Positions 17,106 to 26,100 of a stretch of 64,000 bases of DNA are shown one piece after another. Both the position numbers and the translations under genes were made by a program. Position 1 is the stretch's first letter, and each line of letters starts with the position of its first letter. The notes beneath the pieces were generated by a model that was given only the letters and a program-made list of their open reading frames with translations, had not been told where the DNA came from and ran no database searches. This DNA comes from Micavibrio_A sp041655955 (GTDB taxonomy: Bacteria > Pseudomonadota > Alphaproteobacteria > Micavibrionales > Micavibrionaceae), in NCBI GenBank assembly GCA_041655955.1, contig JBBAEN010000001.1, forward strand, positions 992,001 through 1,056,000. Direction: 5' to 3'.

Positions 17106-18032
17106 ATGAACATATTCGATTTCTTAAAAGAGATTTTTTCGCTCTGGCCGGATGTAAAAGGATTTTTTAATTCAAATTTCTTTACGTCTATCACTGGTGC
17201 TTTTGCAGGCGCTTATGGTGCACAAATTATTGTCGAGCGTGGAAAACTCAGAGAACAATGGCTAAATGAAATCAGAAATGTAAACGCTGCTTCAATGATA
17301 GCGTTTGGCATATGCAATTCCCTTCTATCCCTTAAAAAGCAACATGTGAAAGCATTAAAAGAAAATCATGATCGGGATAAAGCATCTGTTTTAGAACATC
17401 ATGCAAAAGTTAAAGCAGGAACTGCTCCGACTGGAGTTACTGTAAACTATACAGCTGATCTTCAAACTTTATCTCTTCCACCGCTGCCTGTTGGTATTTT
17501 GCAAAATCTCGTTTTTGAGAAGTTAAACTTAAACGGTCGGCCTTTGAGTCTGGTAACAACATTAAGCCAGACTGAACATTCATTGAACCAATCAATGGAA
17601 AAGAGAAATCAGCTTATTCAGTTCTACAGAAACAGCCAGCTTACACAGGAGCAATTTGCTGTCTTATATTTTGGACTGCCTTATAATGGCGGACATATAG
17701 ACAACGATTATCCATCATGCGTCGATGCTATTTATAGCCAAACTAATGATGGAATAAAATTTGCTCAAATCTTGTGTGAAGATTTGAAAGAGCATGGCGA
17801 GATTGTTGCCAAAGCTTTCAAGAAAAAATTTGGAAAAGGCGCGCCAAAGATTAATCACCCTGACTGGAGCAAGGCAGAACAAGCAGGCTTAATGCCTCCT
17901 GACAGCGATTATGCTGATTGGAATACCACCTTCCAGAAACGAAAAGAAACCTCAAAATGGGATTCTTTTAAATCGCATTTGTGCTTCTGGGATAAGAAAA
18001 AAGAGCAAAATACTAACAATTCTGGCGCTTAA
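17106..18032 (+). CDS. Unrecognised membrane-anchored cargo protein of the tRNA element
   Basis: 308 residues. A hydrophobic N-terminal segment (about 25-42, FTSITGAFAGAYGAQIIV) acts as a single membrane anchor, followed by a long soluble, mainly helical, Lys/Glu-rich domain with predicted coiled-coil character (KKQHVKALKENHDRDK...). The C-terminus is very basic (KWDSFKSHLCFWDKKKEQ). Base composition is AT-rich like the neighbouring integrase. Its end overlaps the convergent integrase by 20 bp. It sits between the tRNA and the integrase, a usual cargo position, so a role in element maintenance or phage interference is possible, but I recognise no domain. Confidence 0.7.
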   Translation: MNIFDFLKEIFSLWPDVKGFFNSNFFTSITGAFAGAYGAQIIVERGKLREQWLNEIRNVNAASMIAFGICNSLLSLKKQHVKALKENHDRDKASVLEHHAKVKAGTAPTGVTVNYTADLQTLSLPPLPVGILQNLVFEKLNLNGRPLSLVTTLSQTEHSLNQSMEKRNQLIQFYRNSQLTQEQFAVLYFGLPYNGGHIDNDYPSCVDAIYSQTNDGIKFAQILCEDLKEHGEIVAKAFKKKFGKGAPKINHPDWSKAEQAGLMPPDSDYADWNTTFQKRKETSKWDSFKSHLCFWDKKKEQNTNNSGA

Positions 18033-19053
18033 AGATTTCGCTGGCCACATGCTCAACAGACTTTCTGACTGGATCGAGGTTTAGCCGCGCATAAATTGCC
18101 GTTGACTGAATGCTTTGATGGCCCAAAGTCTGGGCAATAACAAACATATTTTCTCCGACTGCGGCCTGCCAACTTCCTAAAGTGCGTCGCAGATCATGAA
18201 AACGCAGATTCTTGAGGCCTGAAGCTTTTAACATACGTTGCCATGCTTTCTTGATACAAATATAATGGCCTTCTGCGCCTCTGCCCGGAAATACCCAATT
18301 TTCATCTTTTTTCTTGATACGCTGTTCCAGAATTTCCATTGCTTGTTTGCTGAGAGGAATTGCGTGTGCGAATCCGTTTTTTGTTTGAGGGATGTACCAA
18401 GTCGCTGTTTCCATGCAAATCTGCTCCCATCGCATTTGGAGAATGTTTGATTTGCGCGCGCCTGTTAAAAGCGCCATAAGGATGATGTCCCGCGCTGTTT
18501 TATTTTCTTCTTCATAAACAGCCTGTAGAAATCTTGGCATTTCCTGCGGCAGGATAAATCGCTCCCGCGCTTTTTCTCTGAATTTTTTAATGCGGGTCGC
18601 AGGATTATCTCCCTCCCATCCCCATTCAATCATTTTGTTATACATGGCTCTGATGCGCTCCAAGATACGGTTGGCTTGATAAATGCCGTTTTCAAGCGCA
18701 ACGGCCTTATGCAGATTATTGATCTCCGCACGTTTTATGGAGGAAATACGTCTGTCGAAAGGATGGCTACAGAACATTGGAATTTCGCGCTCATCATACC
18801 GCCAGGACTTCTTTTCAATCATGGAATATTGTTCCATGAAGGCTCTATACATCTGCCGAAAGGTCATTGAGTGGCTGATGTAAGAGGATGGATTGGCAGG
18901 CAATAGCCGCTGCCTTAAGGCAACAATTTCACGCCGGGCGGCACTGACAGAAGTTTCAGGAAAATCTCCGATTTTTATGCGCGTGGTTTTTTTCTCGATC
19001 CTTTTATAAAAATAAAACGACTTATGACCATTCAAGGTGATTTGTAATATCAA
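18013..19053 (-). CDS. Tyrosine recombinase/integrase of the tRNA element
   Basis: 346 residues from a TTG. Seen: an N-terminal DUF4102-like arm domain (ITLNGHKSFYFYKRIEKKTTRIKIGDFP), a core-binding helix region, and the catalytic set: Arg in LTGARKSNIL near residue 199, His-x-x-Arg in RFHDLRRTLGSW near 288, His in LGHQSIQSTAIYARL near 312 and the Tyr nucleophile in the same motif. All catalytic residues are intact. Family-like sequence (SHKSIAALDSPAEGKRSYIYD) continues upstream of the TTG to 19149 in the same frame but contains no ATG, GTG or TTG before the Vsr stop, so the true start is unclear. Confidence 0.88.
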   Translation of the reverse strand: MILQITLNGHKSFYFYKRIEKKTTRIKIGDFPETSVSAARREIVALRQRLLPANPSSYISHSMTFRQMYRAFMEQYSMIEKKSWRYDEREIPMFCSHPFDRRISSIKRAEINNLHKAVALENGIYQANRILERIRAMYNKMIEWGWEGDNPATRIKKFREKARERFILPQEMPRFLQAVYEEENKTARDIILMALLTGARKSNILQMRWEQICMETATWYIPQTKNGFAHAIPLSKQAMEILEQRIKKKDENWVFPGRGAEGHYICIKKAWQRMLKASGLKNLRFHDLRRTLGSWQAAVGENMFVIAQTLGHQSIQSTAIYARLNLDPVRKSVEHVASEIFKRQNC

Positions 19054-19149
19054 ACCCTTTTCTATTTGATCGTATATATAGGAGCGTTTACCTTCTGCCG
19101 GACTATCTAACGCCGCGATAGATTTGTGGGATAACCAACATAGATTTGC

Positions 19150-19545
19150 CTAATATTTCGAATGGCATAACTTTTCAGGGCATTTTAATTCGCACTCCCA
19201 CACTATTAGTACGCTCCACCCTAACTGCTTTAATTCTCGGTAATTTCGCTGATCTCTGTTTTTAGTATCCTCAAATTTCTGTGTCCAAAAGTCAGCATTC
19301 GAGGATGGAAGGCTCTGCCCCTTCTTGCAAAGCTTATGTCGATGCCAATAGCAGCCATGGACAAAAATCACAGTATGATATTTAGGAAGGCATATATCCG
19401 GTCTACCCGGCAAGGGGCAATGAAGCCGAAACCGATAGCCCATTCTATGGAGCAAACTTCTCACAAAAATTTCCGGCTTGGTATTCTTTCCAGAAATCTT
19501 AGACATGATTTCGCTTCGTTTTTTTGTGTCAAAAATGTCAGGCAT
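19150..19545 (-). CDS. vsr: Very short patch repair endonuclease (Vsr)
   Basis: 131 residues. Seen: the N-terminal DTKKRSEIMSKISGKNTKPEIFVRSLLHRMGYRFRLH, then the PD-(D/E)xK-like core LPGRPDICLPKYHTVIFVHGCYWHRH with the zinc-binding Cys/His residues and FWTQKFEDTKNRDQRNYRELKQLGW. Vsr nicks T:G mismatches that arise by deamination of 5-methylcytosine. No cytosine methyltransferase gene is beside it, so it is an orphan here. Its stop is TAG and the next 32 codons read, in the same frame, as the missing N-terminus of the integrase. Confidence 0.9.
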   Translation of the reverse strand: MPDIFDTKKRSEIMSKISGKNTKPEIFVRSLLHRMGYRFRLHCPLPGRPDICLPKYHTVIFVHGCYWHRHKLCKKGQSLPSSNADFWTQKFEDTKNRDQRNYRELKQLGWSVLIVWECELKCPEKLCHSKY

Positions 19546-19594
19546 TTTAAAAAGATATATGTGGAAAGTAAGCCCGCCAATAGGCGGGCTCTAA

Positions 19595-19795
19595 TTATCC
19601 GTTATTATCGTTTTCGGCGATGCCATAGTCTATGTTTTTCATCAAAATGGCAGTTTCAAGGTCCTTGAACGGAACGCCGTCCATGAGGGGGTAAAGGTAA
19701 CGCTCTTTCGGTTTCATCCGGCTGACGCCGATAATCTGGCGCAGAAAGGTGCGGAATCGAATATCGTATTCCATCTTTTTGACTTCGCTGTTCAT
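19595..19795 (-). CDS. Small hypothetical protein of the tRNA element (second of pair)
   Basis: 66 residues, mixed charge, no membrane segment (MNSEVKKMEYDIRFRTFLRQI...). Its ATG overlaps the stop of the gene at 19792-20211 by 4 nt, so it is translated with that gene. No motif recognised. The position between an XRE regulator and Vsr/integrase suggests an element accessory role. Confidence 0.55.
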   Translation of the reverse strand: MNSEVKKMEYDIRFRTFLRQIIGVSRMKPKERYLYPLMDGVPFKDLETAILMKNIDYGIAENDNNG

Positions 19796-20211
19796 GCCGC
19801 CACCCCCGTTTTGTATTGATTAAAGGCAACTGGCACGGCAAACGCTGCCATGGCTTCGCGGTACATGGCGAAGTAGCTTTTGTTTGCTAGGCGATACAGG
19901 GCGATGGCATCCTCGCATTGACGTTGCAAGAACACGCCTTCCAATTGGACGAGATTTTGGTGGAAGGCACCTTTGGCCTGCGCCTTGCGCCATTCCTTCA
20001 GTCTCCAGACCGCCATCATAGCTTGGGCGCGGAAACGCTCCTGTAGTTCCGACATTGCCTTGACGTCCATATATTCCGGCGTCTTGGCGATCGGTCCGTT
20101 TTTACGGATGCGATCCACGATATCTTGCGCAACGGCTGGGCCGTATTGCTTTTCCAGCTCCTCTTGGAGCTTTTGAACGTCCAAATTCTCTTTAGTTTCA
20201 GTTGCATACAT
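19792..20211 (-). CDS. Small helical hypothetical protein of the tRNA element (first of pair)
   Basis: 139 residues, almost wholly helical. An acidic N-terminus (ENLDVQKLQEELEKQYG) is followed by an Ala/Met/Arg-rich middle and a hydrophobic end. No domain recognised. It is divergently transcribed from the XRE-CDPS pair, with about 145 AT-rich bp between that must carry both promoters. It may therefore be controlled by the XRE protein. Confidence 0.55.
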   Translation of the reverse strand: MYATETKENLDVQKLQEELEKQYGPAVAQDIVDRIRKNGPIAKTPEYMDVKAMSELQERFRAQAMMAVWRLKEWRKAQAKGAFHQNLVQLEGVFLQRQCEDAIALYRLANKSYFAMYREAMAAFAVPVAFNQYKTGVAA

Positions 20212-20355
20212 AGTGTTTTACTCCCCACACGAAGTTGATTTAACTGCGAAAGATATATCCATAAAAAATTAACAAAGAGTTAAAAGGCGTCATAATTATC
20301 ATTCAAATGCAATTTTTGAGTTGTTTGTTAAGTTTAAGGTGATATAAAAGACGTC

Positions 20356-20976
20356 ATGAATATTGCAGAGCAGCTAAGAGGCGCCCGGGGCGTATTGGAT
20401 TGGAACCAGCAGGATTTGGCCGACAAATCAGGGGTTTCCAAGTCTGCCATCGTCAATATCGAGAAAGGCAAGGCAGAGCCTGAAGCTTCCACACTTCGAA
20501 AGTTAAAGACTGCGTTTGAGAGAGAGGGCGTTTTTGCCTCGGATGAAGGCATTACTAAGAGAGATCTTTTTAATATTCAGTTCTCTTCGTACCTAGAGGT
20601 TCTTGAGGATATAGAAAAATCCATGCCGAATGGCGGAGAAGTATTGGTACATTGTGCTGACGATAGGAAGTCCTCCGAAGCTGTGAACAAAAAGCTTAAA
20701 GATCTCCGCGAGAAAAAGATCAAGTTTCGGACAACGATTTGTGAGGGCAATACTTTTGTATCTGGCGACATTCGGGATTACCGCTGGATCGATAAAGATT
20801 ATTTTGCCGAATCTGAAGTCTACGTCATATATGCGAACCGCGTTGTCCAGCACATCTCCGATAAAGACAAAAGTATTTTTTCTGCGGTTGTCAGCGATAA
20901 ACATGCTCGCCGTGAACGCAAGCAATTTGAGTATTGGTGGCGAACTGGAAAACCTGTAGGTGGATCGAATGATTAA
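20356..20976 (+). CDS. XRE-family regulator with TrmB-like C-terminal domain (element copy)
   Basis: 206 residues, same architecture as 6454-7116: helix-turn-helix at 4-58 (QLRGARGVLDWNQQDLADKSGVSKSAIVNIEKG) and a C-terminal domain with YRWIDKDYF, VYVIYANRVV and a closing FEYWWRTG. The two proteins align over their full length. GATATAAAAG ends only about 8 nt before the ATG, so if it is the -10 box the mRNA would have almost no leader. It overlaps the CDPS-like gene (ATGATTAA), so it likely controls that enzyme in response to a small ligand. The ligand is unknown. Confidence 0.75.
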   Translation: MNIAEQLRGARGVLDWNQQDLADKSGVSKSAIVNIEKGKAEPEASTLRKLKTAFEREGVFASDEGITKRDLFNIQFSSYLEVLEDIEKSMPNGGEVLVHCADDRKSSEAVNKKLKDLREKKIKFRTTICEGNTFVSGDIRDYRWIDKDYFAESEVYVIYANRVVQHISDKDKSIFSAVVSDKHARRERKQFEYWWRTGKPVGGSND

Positions 20977-21634
20977 ACTCTACCCTCCCGATGATAATCT
21001 TTCATGCATTATCCCCGTATGCCATGGATCGCAAGATATGCATGGAAAGAGATTTTTCGCTTATGTTTCTGAAGCAGCGAAAATCTATAAACATTGCCAT
21101 CTCGTGGTATGTGACACACTGGATGTGCACAATATGTCCCCATCAGCTGACCTTTGGGATGAAGCGATGACCACAGCGAAGGCTATGGGAGACCGCTGGC
21201 TCCGTAAGCACTTATCCCATGTGCAGGATTGCTTTGAAAACAAAGTCACGCTCGCACGATGGGATGATATAAAAGCAGACCCTTCTTTTGATGCCAAATT
21301 TGCCGAAGCAAATAGACTTTACAGTGAAAGTAACGAAGTGAAGTCATGGGTTGATGGCGTTTGCAGTATGTATGCGAATATCGTCGCGGAGCGACAAAGA
21401 AACAGCGGAGCCATACCAAATGTCCAAAAGCTTTTTCAGCGTTCTTTGGATTATATGTTGGAGGAGATCGCCGGAACTTCCGTCTATCATAATTGGTATC
21501 AGGCCCCCGCCGTTTATCCCGGCCAGTACTTTGATGACCCGGAGCTTTTTAATAGACAAAAGCCGCTGGTGGATATGAGCGTACCCGCTCAGTGCGCCGT
21601 CTTATTCGTTGATCGGGGAGCCTTGGCCGCCTAA
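20969..21634 (+). CDS. tRNA-dependent cyclodipeptide synthase-like protein
   Basis: About 221 residues from ATG 20969, preceded by AGGTGG at 5 nt; a GTG at 20960 is also in frame. Seen: IPVCHGSQDMHGKRFFAY near residue 16, HLVVCDTLDVHNM near 48, GDRWLRKHL near 76 and LDYMLEEIAG near 165. These fit the class-I-aaRS-like fold of cyclodipeptide synthases: the serine in HGS as nucleophile, a (V)DT strand, and the Tyr-x3-Glu pair (YMLEE). Known: such enzymes take two aminoacyl-tRNAs and make a cyclic dipeptide. No tailoring oxidase or methyltransferase is beside it. It is the last gene before the tRNA-fMet 3' half. The assignment is from memory of the motifs and needs a profile search. Confidence 0.65.
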   Translation: MIKLYPPDDNLSCIIPVCHGSQDMHGKRFFAYVSEAAKIYKHCHLVVCDTLDVHNMSPSADLWDEAMTTAKAMGDRWLRKHLSHVQDCFENKVTLARWDDIKADPSFDAKFAEANRLYSESNEVKSWVDGVCSMYANIVAERQRNSGAIPNVQKLFQRSLDYMLEEIAGTSVYHNWYQAPAVYPGQYFDDPELFNRQKPLVDMSVPAQCAVLFVDRGALAA

Positions 21635-21837
21635 GGGTTGGTCGAGCTTACCGTGCTCGCTGGGTTTACCGTGTGCCTTCCAACACCTGCTGCATACCCC
21701 GCCAAAACCTGTAAACACAATGCACGATAATGCAATATGCTGGATGCGTCTCGATGCCCGTGAAAACGTGCGTTCTCGTGCATCAGAATGCGGTAAGCTG
21801 AATTAAAATATCGTTTATTATCAATAGGTTAAGGACG

Positions 21838-21874
21838 CTGAAGGTTGTAGGTTCAAATCCTACTCCCGCAACCA
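21838..21874 (+). pseudogene. 3' half of the interrupted tRNA-fMet
   Basis: Thirty-seven nucleotides: CTGAAGG, variable TT, T-arm GTAGG-TTCAAAT-CCTAC, acceptor TCCCGCA and CCA. It matches the 3' part of tRNA-fMet with compensated T-stem changes, so it evolved as a working tRNA before being split. Its T66 pairs with A7 of the 5' half at 16729. It also serves as the left attachment site of the next element (repeat at 22797). Confidence 0.85.
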
Positions 21875-22050
21875 ATTTTTCTTCCAAAGAAGTCCTAAAT
21901 CATCCGTAAACGTCTGATTTAAATAAGAAAACCATCGGGTTAGCGTCCGGGGCGATCCAGCCCTGTACCCTGACTTCCAATTCTTTTTAGGGTACGCTAT
22001 AGGGTACATGAGTTCAATTTACACTCTGTACCCTAAAAAAGGACGTGCCC

Positions 22051-22491
22051 ATGCCTAAGATCAAGAGAAAGCTTACAGAAGCGGAGATTAAGAACGCCAA
22101 GCCCAAGGAAAAGGACTACAAGCTCTATGATGAGGCTGGTCTGTATCTTTTAGTCCGTACATCCGGCACAAAGGTCTGGCGTTTACCATATCAAATCAAG
22201 AAAGACGCTAGTGCGACTAAAGCGCACTACAACATGTACACGCTAGGCCGCTATCCAGAGATGGGATCAGCCGAGGCGCGGCGACTTCGTGATGAGATCA
22301 AGGCGATGGTGCGCGAAGGGATTGATCCGAACAAAACCAAGGAAGCCAAGAAACTCGATAACATCGGTCATAGAGAGCGGACGTTTGAGCACATTGCCCG
22401 TGAATGGTTCTTGCGTCAGACATGGGTTACAGTTTCTACGAATAGTGTATCTCCACGGGTTATAAGCACATCCACTTTGTGTGACGGCTGA
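22051..22491 (+). pseudogene. Truncated P4-type tyrosine integrase (N-terminal fragment)
   Basis: 146 codons. The first about 120 match the DUF4102 arm-binding domain and the start of the core domain: KLTEAEIKNAKPKEKDYKLYDEAGLYLLVRTSGTK, YTLGRYPEMGSAEARRLRD, then FEHIAREWF. After WFLRQTW the sequence loses family likeness (VTVSTNSVSPRV) and stops. The whole catalytic domain with Arg-His-Arg-Tyr is missing, so it cannot recombine DNA. ATG 22051 follows a short GGACGTG leader. Confidence 0.8.
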
Positions 22492-22796
22492 TGTCACTAT
22501 GCGGAGCGGACTGTAAAGGACGGCATGTTTTGTTTTGCCGGGGGAGTACGGGGGCGGTGTAAGATTGGGGATGCAATTCGTAACTTGTTGAATGAAATTG
22601 AACGCCATTGTACAATCATGGAAGCAGATGGACGATCGGCAATCACGGATGACGATTTGGAAATCATCTACACGCCGTAGGTTCAATTCCCAAAAGCTAA
22701 CAATTATTTTTTAGGGTACAAGTCAGGGTACATTTTTAGGGTACAAAAGAAAAAAGCCTTTTGTTTTCAATACTTAACTGCATGGTTCGGTTACGG

Positions 22797-22810
22797 CTCC
22801 CGCAACCAAT
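22797..22810. repeat. attR-like copy of the tRNA-fMet 3' end
   Basis: CTCCCGCAACCAAT, identical to 21863-21876; preceded by GGTTC at 22785, echoing the T-arm spacing. Interpreted as the far attachment site of the P4-like remnant. Confidence 0.65.
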
Positions 22811-22852
22811 CTTTCCAGACAAAGTTATCTCCGGCCCTAGTGGCCAGCCCTC

Positions 22853-22877
22853 AAAACCGCAGTTCAGCTGCGGTTTT
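22853..22877. terminator. Symmetric terminator hairpin
   Basis: AAAACCGCAG-ttcag-CTGCGGTTTTT: a 10-bp perfect stem with A-run before and T-run after, so it can stop transcripts from both directions between the tRNA element remnant and the defence island. Confidence 0.8.
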
Positions 22878-23198
22878 TGGCTATATGGCTGAAGGATGCG
22901 ACCTGCCGGTACAGCCGCCAAACGCCGACATTTCCTCTCCAGAGAGGGCTTTTTCTCCAAAAGCTGACCACCAAACCCAAAAACGCCCTTCAGCTTTTTT
23001 GTGATGAAAAATCAATGGGATGATGAAAATGGCCCGCTGGGTGGTTCTTTTTGATCAAGTGGCAGGCGGGGCGAACGTAGCAAAAATTGATGAGTTTTAT
23101 TTGCTTGATGTTTTGGCCTACCGATATTTTCCGATTAGCTGTTGCGGATGTTATCCTGCTGAAAGTAATGTTGAATAAATAATGAAAAGTTTGATTTT

Positions 23199-26100
23199 AT
23201 GAGCCTTCCATCTTCAATCCCCATCAGCAATTTTCTGCACTACTGGCGGAGTGCTCTTGCTGATGAAGACCTCATGGGACTGTCTGCCAAGGACAGTCCG
23301 GTTCGCATGCCTGCGGATACAGCGCGGGCAGGCCTTGCGGATAAAGGGTCTGTCCAGAAAATTCAGGAAAAGTGGAAAAGTCATAAAGCGAAGGCATCCC
23401 CGTCCCGCAAATCAGGTGATCTTCGTGAAGATGATACCGAATCCATACCTGTCATTCTTTATATGAAAGGACTGGGGCCTGAATACAGGCATGGGAAGAC
23501 TTCAGGTGATAAAACCCCGAATTCCATTCATTACACGCTTTTTGTGCCAGCTCTTTTATCGACTGATGGGAGGATTTCTCCCAGGGATGATTCCTTACCC
23601 TGGATCGGTCGTAACTATTTATTCCCCAGGCTACCCACCGACAGGGATGATGAAAGCGTGCCGCTTATCGGAGAGGTTGAAGCGTTCGATAAATGGCTGG
23701 GTGAAAAACCGTTGGAAGCCACAACATGGAATGACCTGATGGCGTGGTGTGATGGCTTGTGGGATCGCGCCACAGGCAATCGCGTTCCTAATGGCTTTGT
23801 GGCCTTGTCAGACATATGCGTGGATATTGAGGAATCCGACAAGGGTACGGGAAAGGAAATTCTTCAGCTTTACGATGCCCTCCTCGCTGAAGAAAAAGTG
23901 CCTGCGCTTTTCGAGCGGCTCTGCCATGGGAAAAAGAATCCCCTTGTTGTAAGCGAAGGATTGCGGCAGCGGCAAATGTCCATGCCAAGAGGTACGATGA
24001 GTGCGGGGTATGGTTTGGCGAACAGCCAGGCGGATGCTGTCGCAGCGTTTACGGGGATGGCAAAGGGCGATCTTCTGGCGGTCAACGGCCCGCCGGGCAC
24101 GGGAAAAACAACACTCTTGCAAAGCATTATAGCTTCTGAAGTGGTAGCGCGCGCTCTGGAAGGTGGAGAGCCATCTGTTATCGTCGGCGTGTCTACGAAC
24201 AATCAGGCCGTCACCAATATTAACCGCAGTTTGAATGAAATGTTCGATGGCAATTCTGCGGCCGAAGCATTTCCATGGGCGCGGCGCTGGATTCCAGATG
24301 CACAAACATATGGACTCTATTTGCCTGCCGATTCAAAAGCCAAAGAAGCTCAAGAGGATGGCTGGGCAATTGCCAGAAAAGAGTGGGTCAGAGGTGAAAA
24401 GAAACCCCAATGGACGGGGTTTCCTGAAAAGGAAAGAGAATCGCGTTATTTGATGCAAGCGCAATCAATGTGGCTTGCGGGTTATCGTGAGACATACGGC
24501 GCTTCTATCGAGACGGTTGATGCGGGTCTTGATACGCTGCGGAATGATCTTGGATGTATTGTCAAAAATATTCAGGGTATGCAAGAGGCCATTGAACGCT
24601 TCGACGAAATCGATCAATGGTGGCGCAATACTGCTGGTGATATGCAGCCTGCAATTTTTGTCGAGAATGAAAAAGATAAAGTGCTGGCGGCTCAGCAAAA
24701 GCTTGATGAATGCAATCATTATGCGCGGAGCCTTATCGCTGTCCGGGGAAATATTGCAGGCGCATTAGTGCCGCGTGGATTTGGTGAATGGCTGGCGAAA
24801 ATTATTCCTGTTTTCCGTGGCCTGGCCACGCATGGCCAGATAGAGCGTTTATGCGGACTGGCTTCCTCTGATGATCTGATTGCTAAACTATTTGAAACGG
24901 AAGTCTATAACAATAGCACTCCGCAGAGTTGGATCATGCGTATAAAGCAGCTTCTGCAACAGACCAAAAAAGATAAGGAAGATGCAGAGAAGACGGCTGA
25001 ATCATGCAGAAAAAATTATGAGGTTCTCGAAGGGCGATTGAAGGAGCGAAGCAGTTGTCTGGCCACCTTGCAAGATTCCTATAAAACACTTCTGGCACAG
25101 GGATCTTCCGATTTTAACGTCAATACTGCCGGATATGAACCGGTGGCGGACTATCCGAAGGTGGTGGATTTCGATCGTATTCTGGATGTCACTTACCGGC
25201 ACAAGGCCTTTCAGATTGCCATGCGTTATTGGGAAGGACGCTGGATTCTTGAAGCCAGAAAGCTGCAAGAGGCTCCGGCCACGGACAAAATCCATGGATT
25301 AGGCCGTGAAGGGATGGAAGCGCGTTTCCGCCGCTGGTGCATGCTGACGCCTTGCCTGGTCAGCACGCTGCATAGCCTGCCGAAACATTTTCAGTTTTGG
25401 GGCAATAATGCCGCCAATTACATGCTGGAATTTATCGACCTTTTGATTATGGATGAATCCGGACAAGTCAGCCCGCATGTCGGCGCGGCATCATTTTCTC
25501 TGGCAAGCCGCGCCGTTGTGGTGGGCGATATTTATCAGATCGAACCGGTGACAAAGATTTCTCGTGGCGCGGACTACGGCAATAGTCGGCAATATGGTCT
25601 GGAAAGCCTGTGGCATGATGATGAACCGGCAAATCCGCATCTTATCAGTGAGCCAAGAGATCGTACCCCCAGCGGCAGTATCATGCGGCTGGCCCAGGCC
25701 GCGACCTTTGCTGTCTCGCCAGGAACGGAGCAAGAGCCTGGGATTTTTCTGAGCGAACACAGGCGTTGCCGTTCCGAGATCGTCGCCTATTGCAACGAAT
25801 TGATTTATGCAGGACGACTGGAGCCATTACGGCAGATAAAGCCGGGGGAAAATCCTCCCCTGCAACCCATGGCCTGGGCTCATGTTCGCGGCGACGCCCG
25901 GAAGCGTGGCGGCAGCTACGTTAATGTGGATGAGGTCCGTGCTATCGTGGGCTGGATCTCTGATAACGCTGCGGAATGGCGGGCGCGCTATAAAGGCGCC
26001 GCATTGGAAGATATCGTCGCCATCGTCACCCCGTTCCGCATGCAAGCGCAGGAGATAGAGGCGGCACTGGCAAGGGCGGGTTTGCGATCCGGCATCACGG

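Larger units (their letters stand above)
21863..22810. mobile_element. Decayed P4-like integrative element at the tRNA-fMet 3' end
   Basis: A 14-bp direct repeat CTCCCGCAACCAAT (21863-21876 and 22797-22810), the last bases of tRNA-fMet, flanks about 0.9 kb. That stretch holds an integrase fragment reading away from the tRNA and clusters of AGGGTAC on both sides (21989, 22001, 22713, 22725, 22738; inverted at 21965 and 22028). This is the layout of a P4-type island with arm sites, reduced to its integrase end. Most cargo has been lost or never existed. Confidence 0.65.
22492..23198. other. Gene-poor remnant and intergenic region
   Basis: About 700 bp without a supported gene. It contains the rest of the decayed element to 22810, including three AGGGTAC sites and the second tRNA 3'-end copy, a terminator at 22853-22877, and the upstream region of the helicase gene. 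Short frames here show no ribosome sites. Confidence 0.5.

Noticed and set aside
22736..22960. Minus-strand 74-codon frame near the second tRNA end copy
   Set aside because: It reads through the attachment repeat and the symmetric terminator hairpin, and has no ribosome site or recognisable motif.
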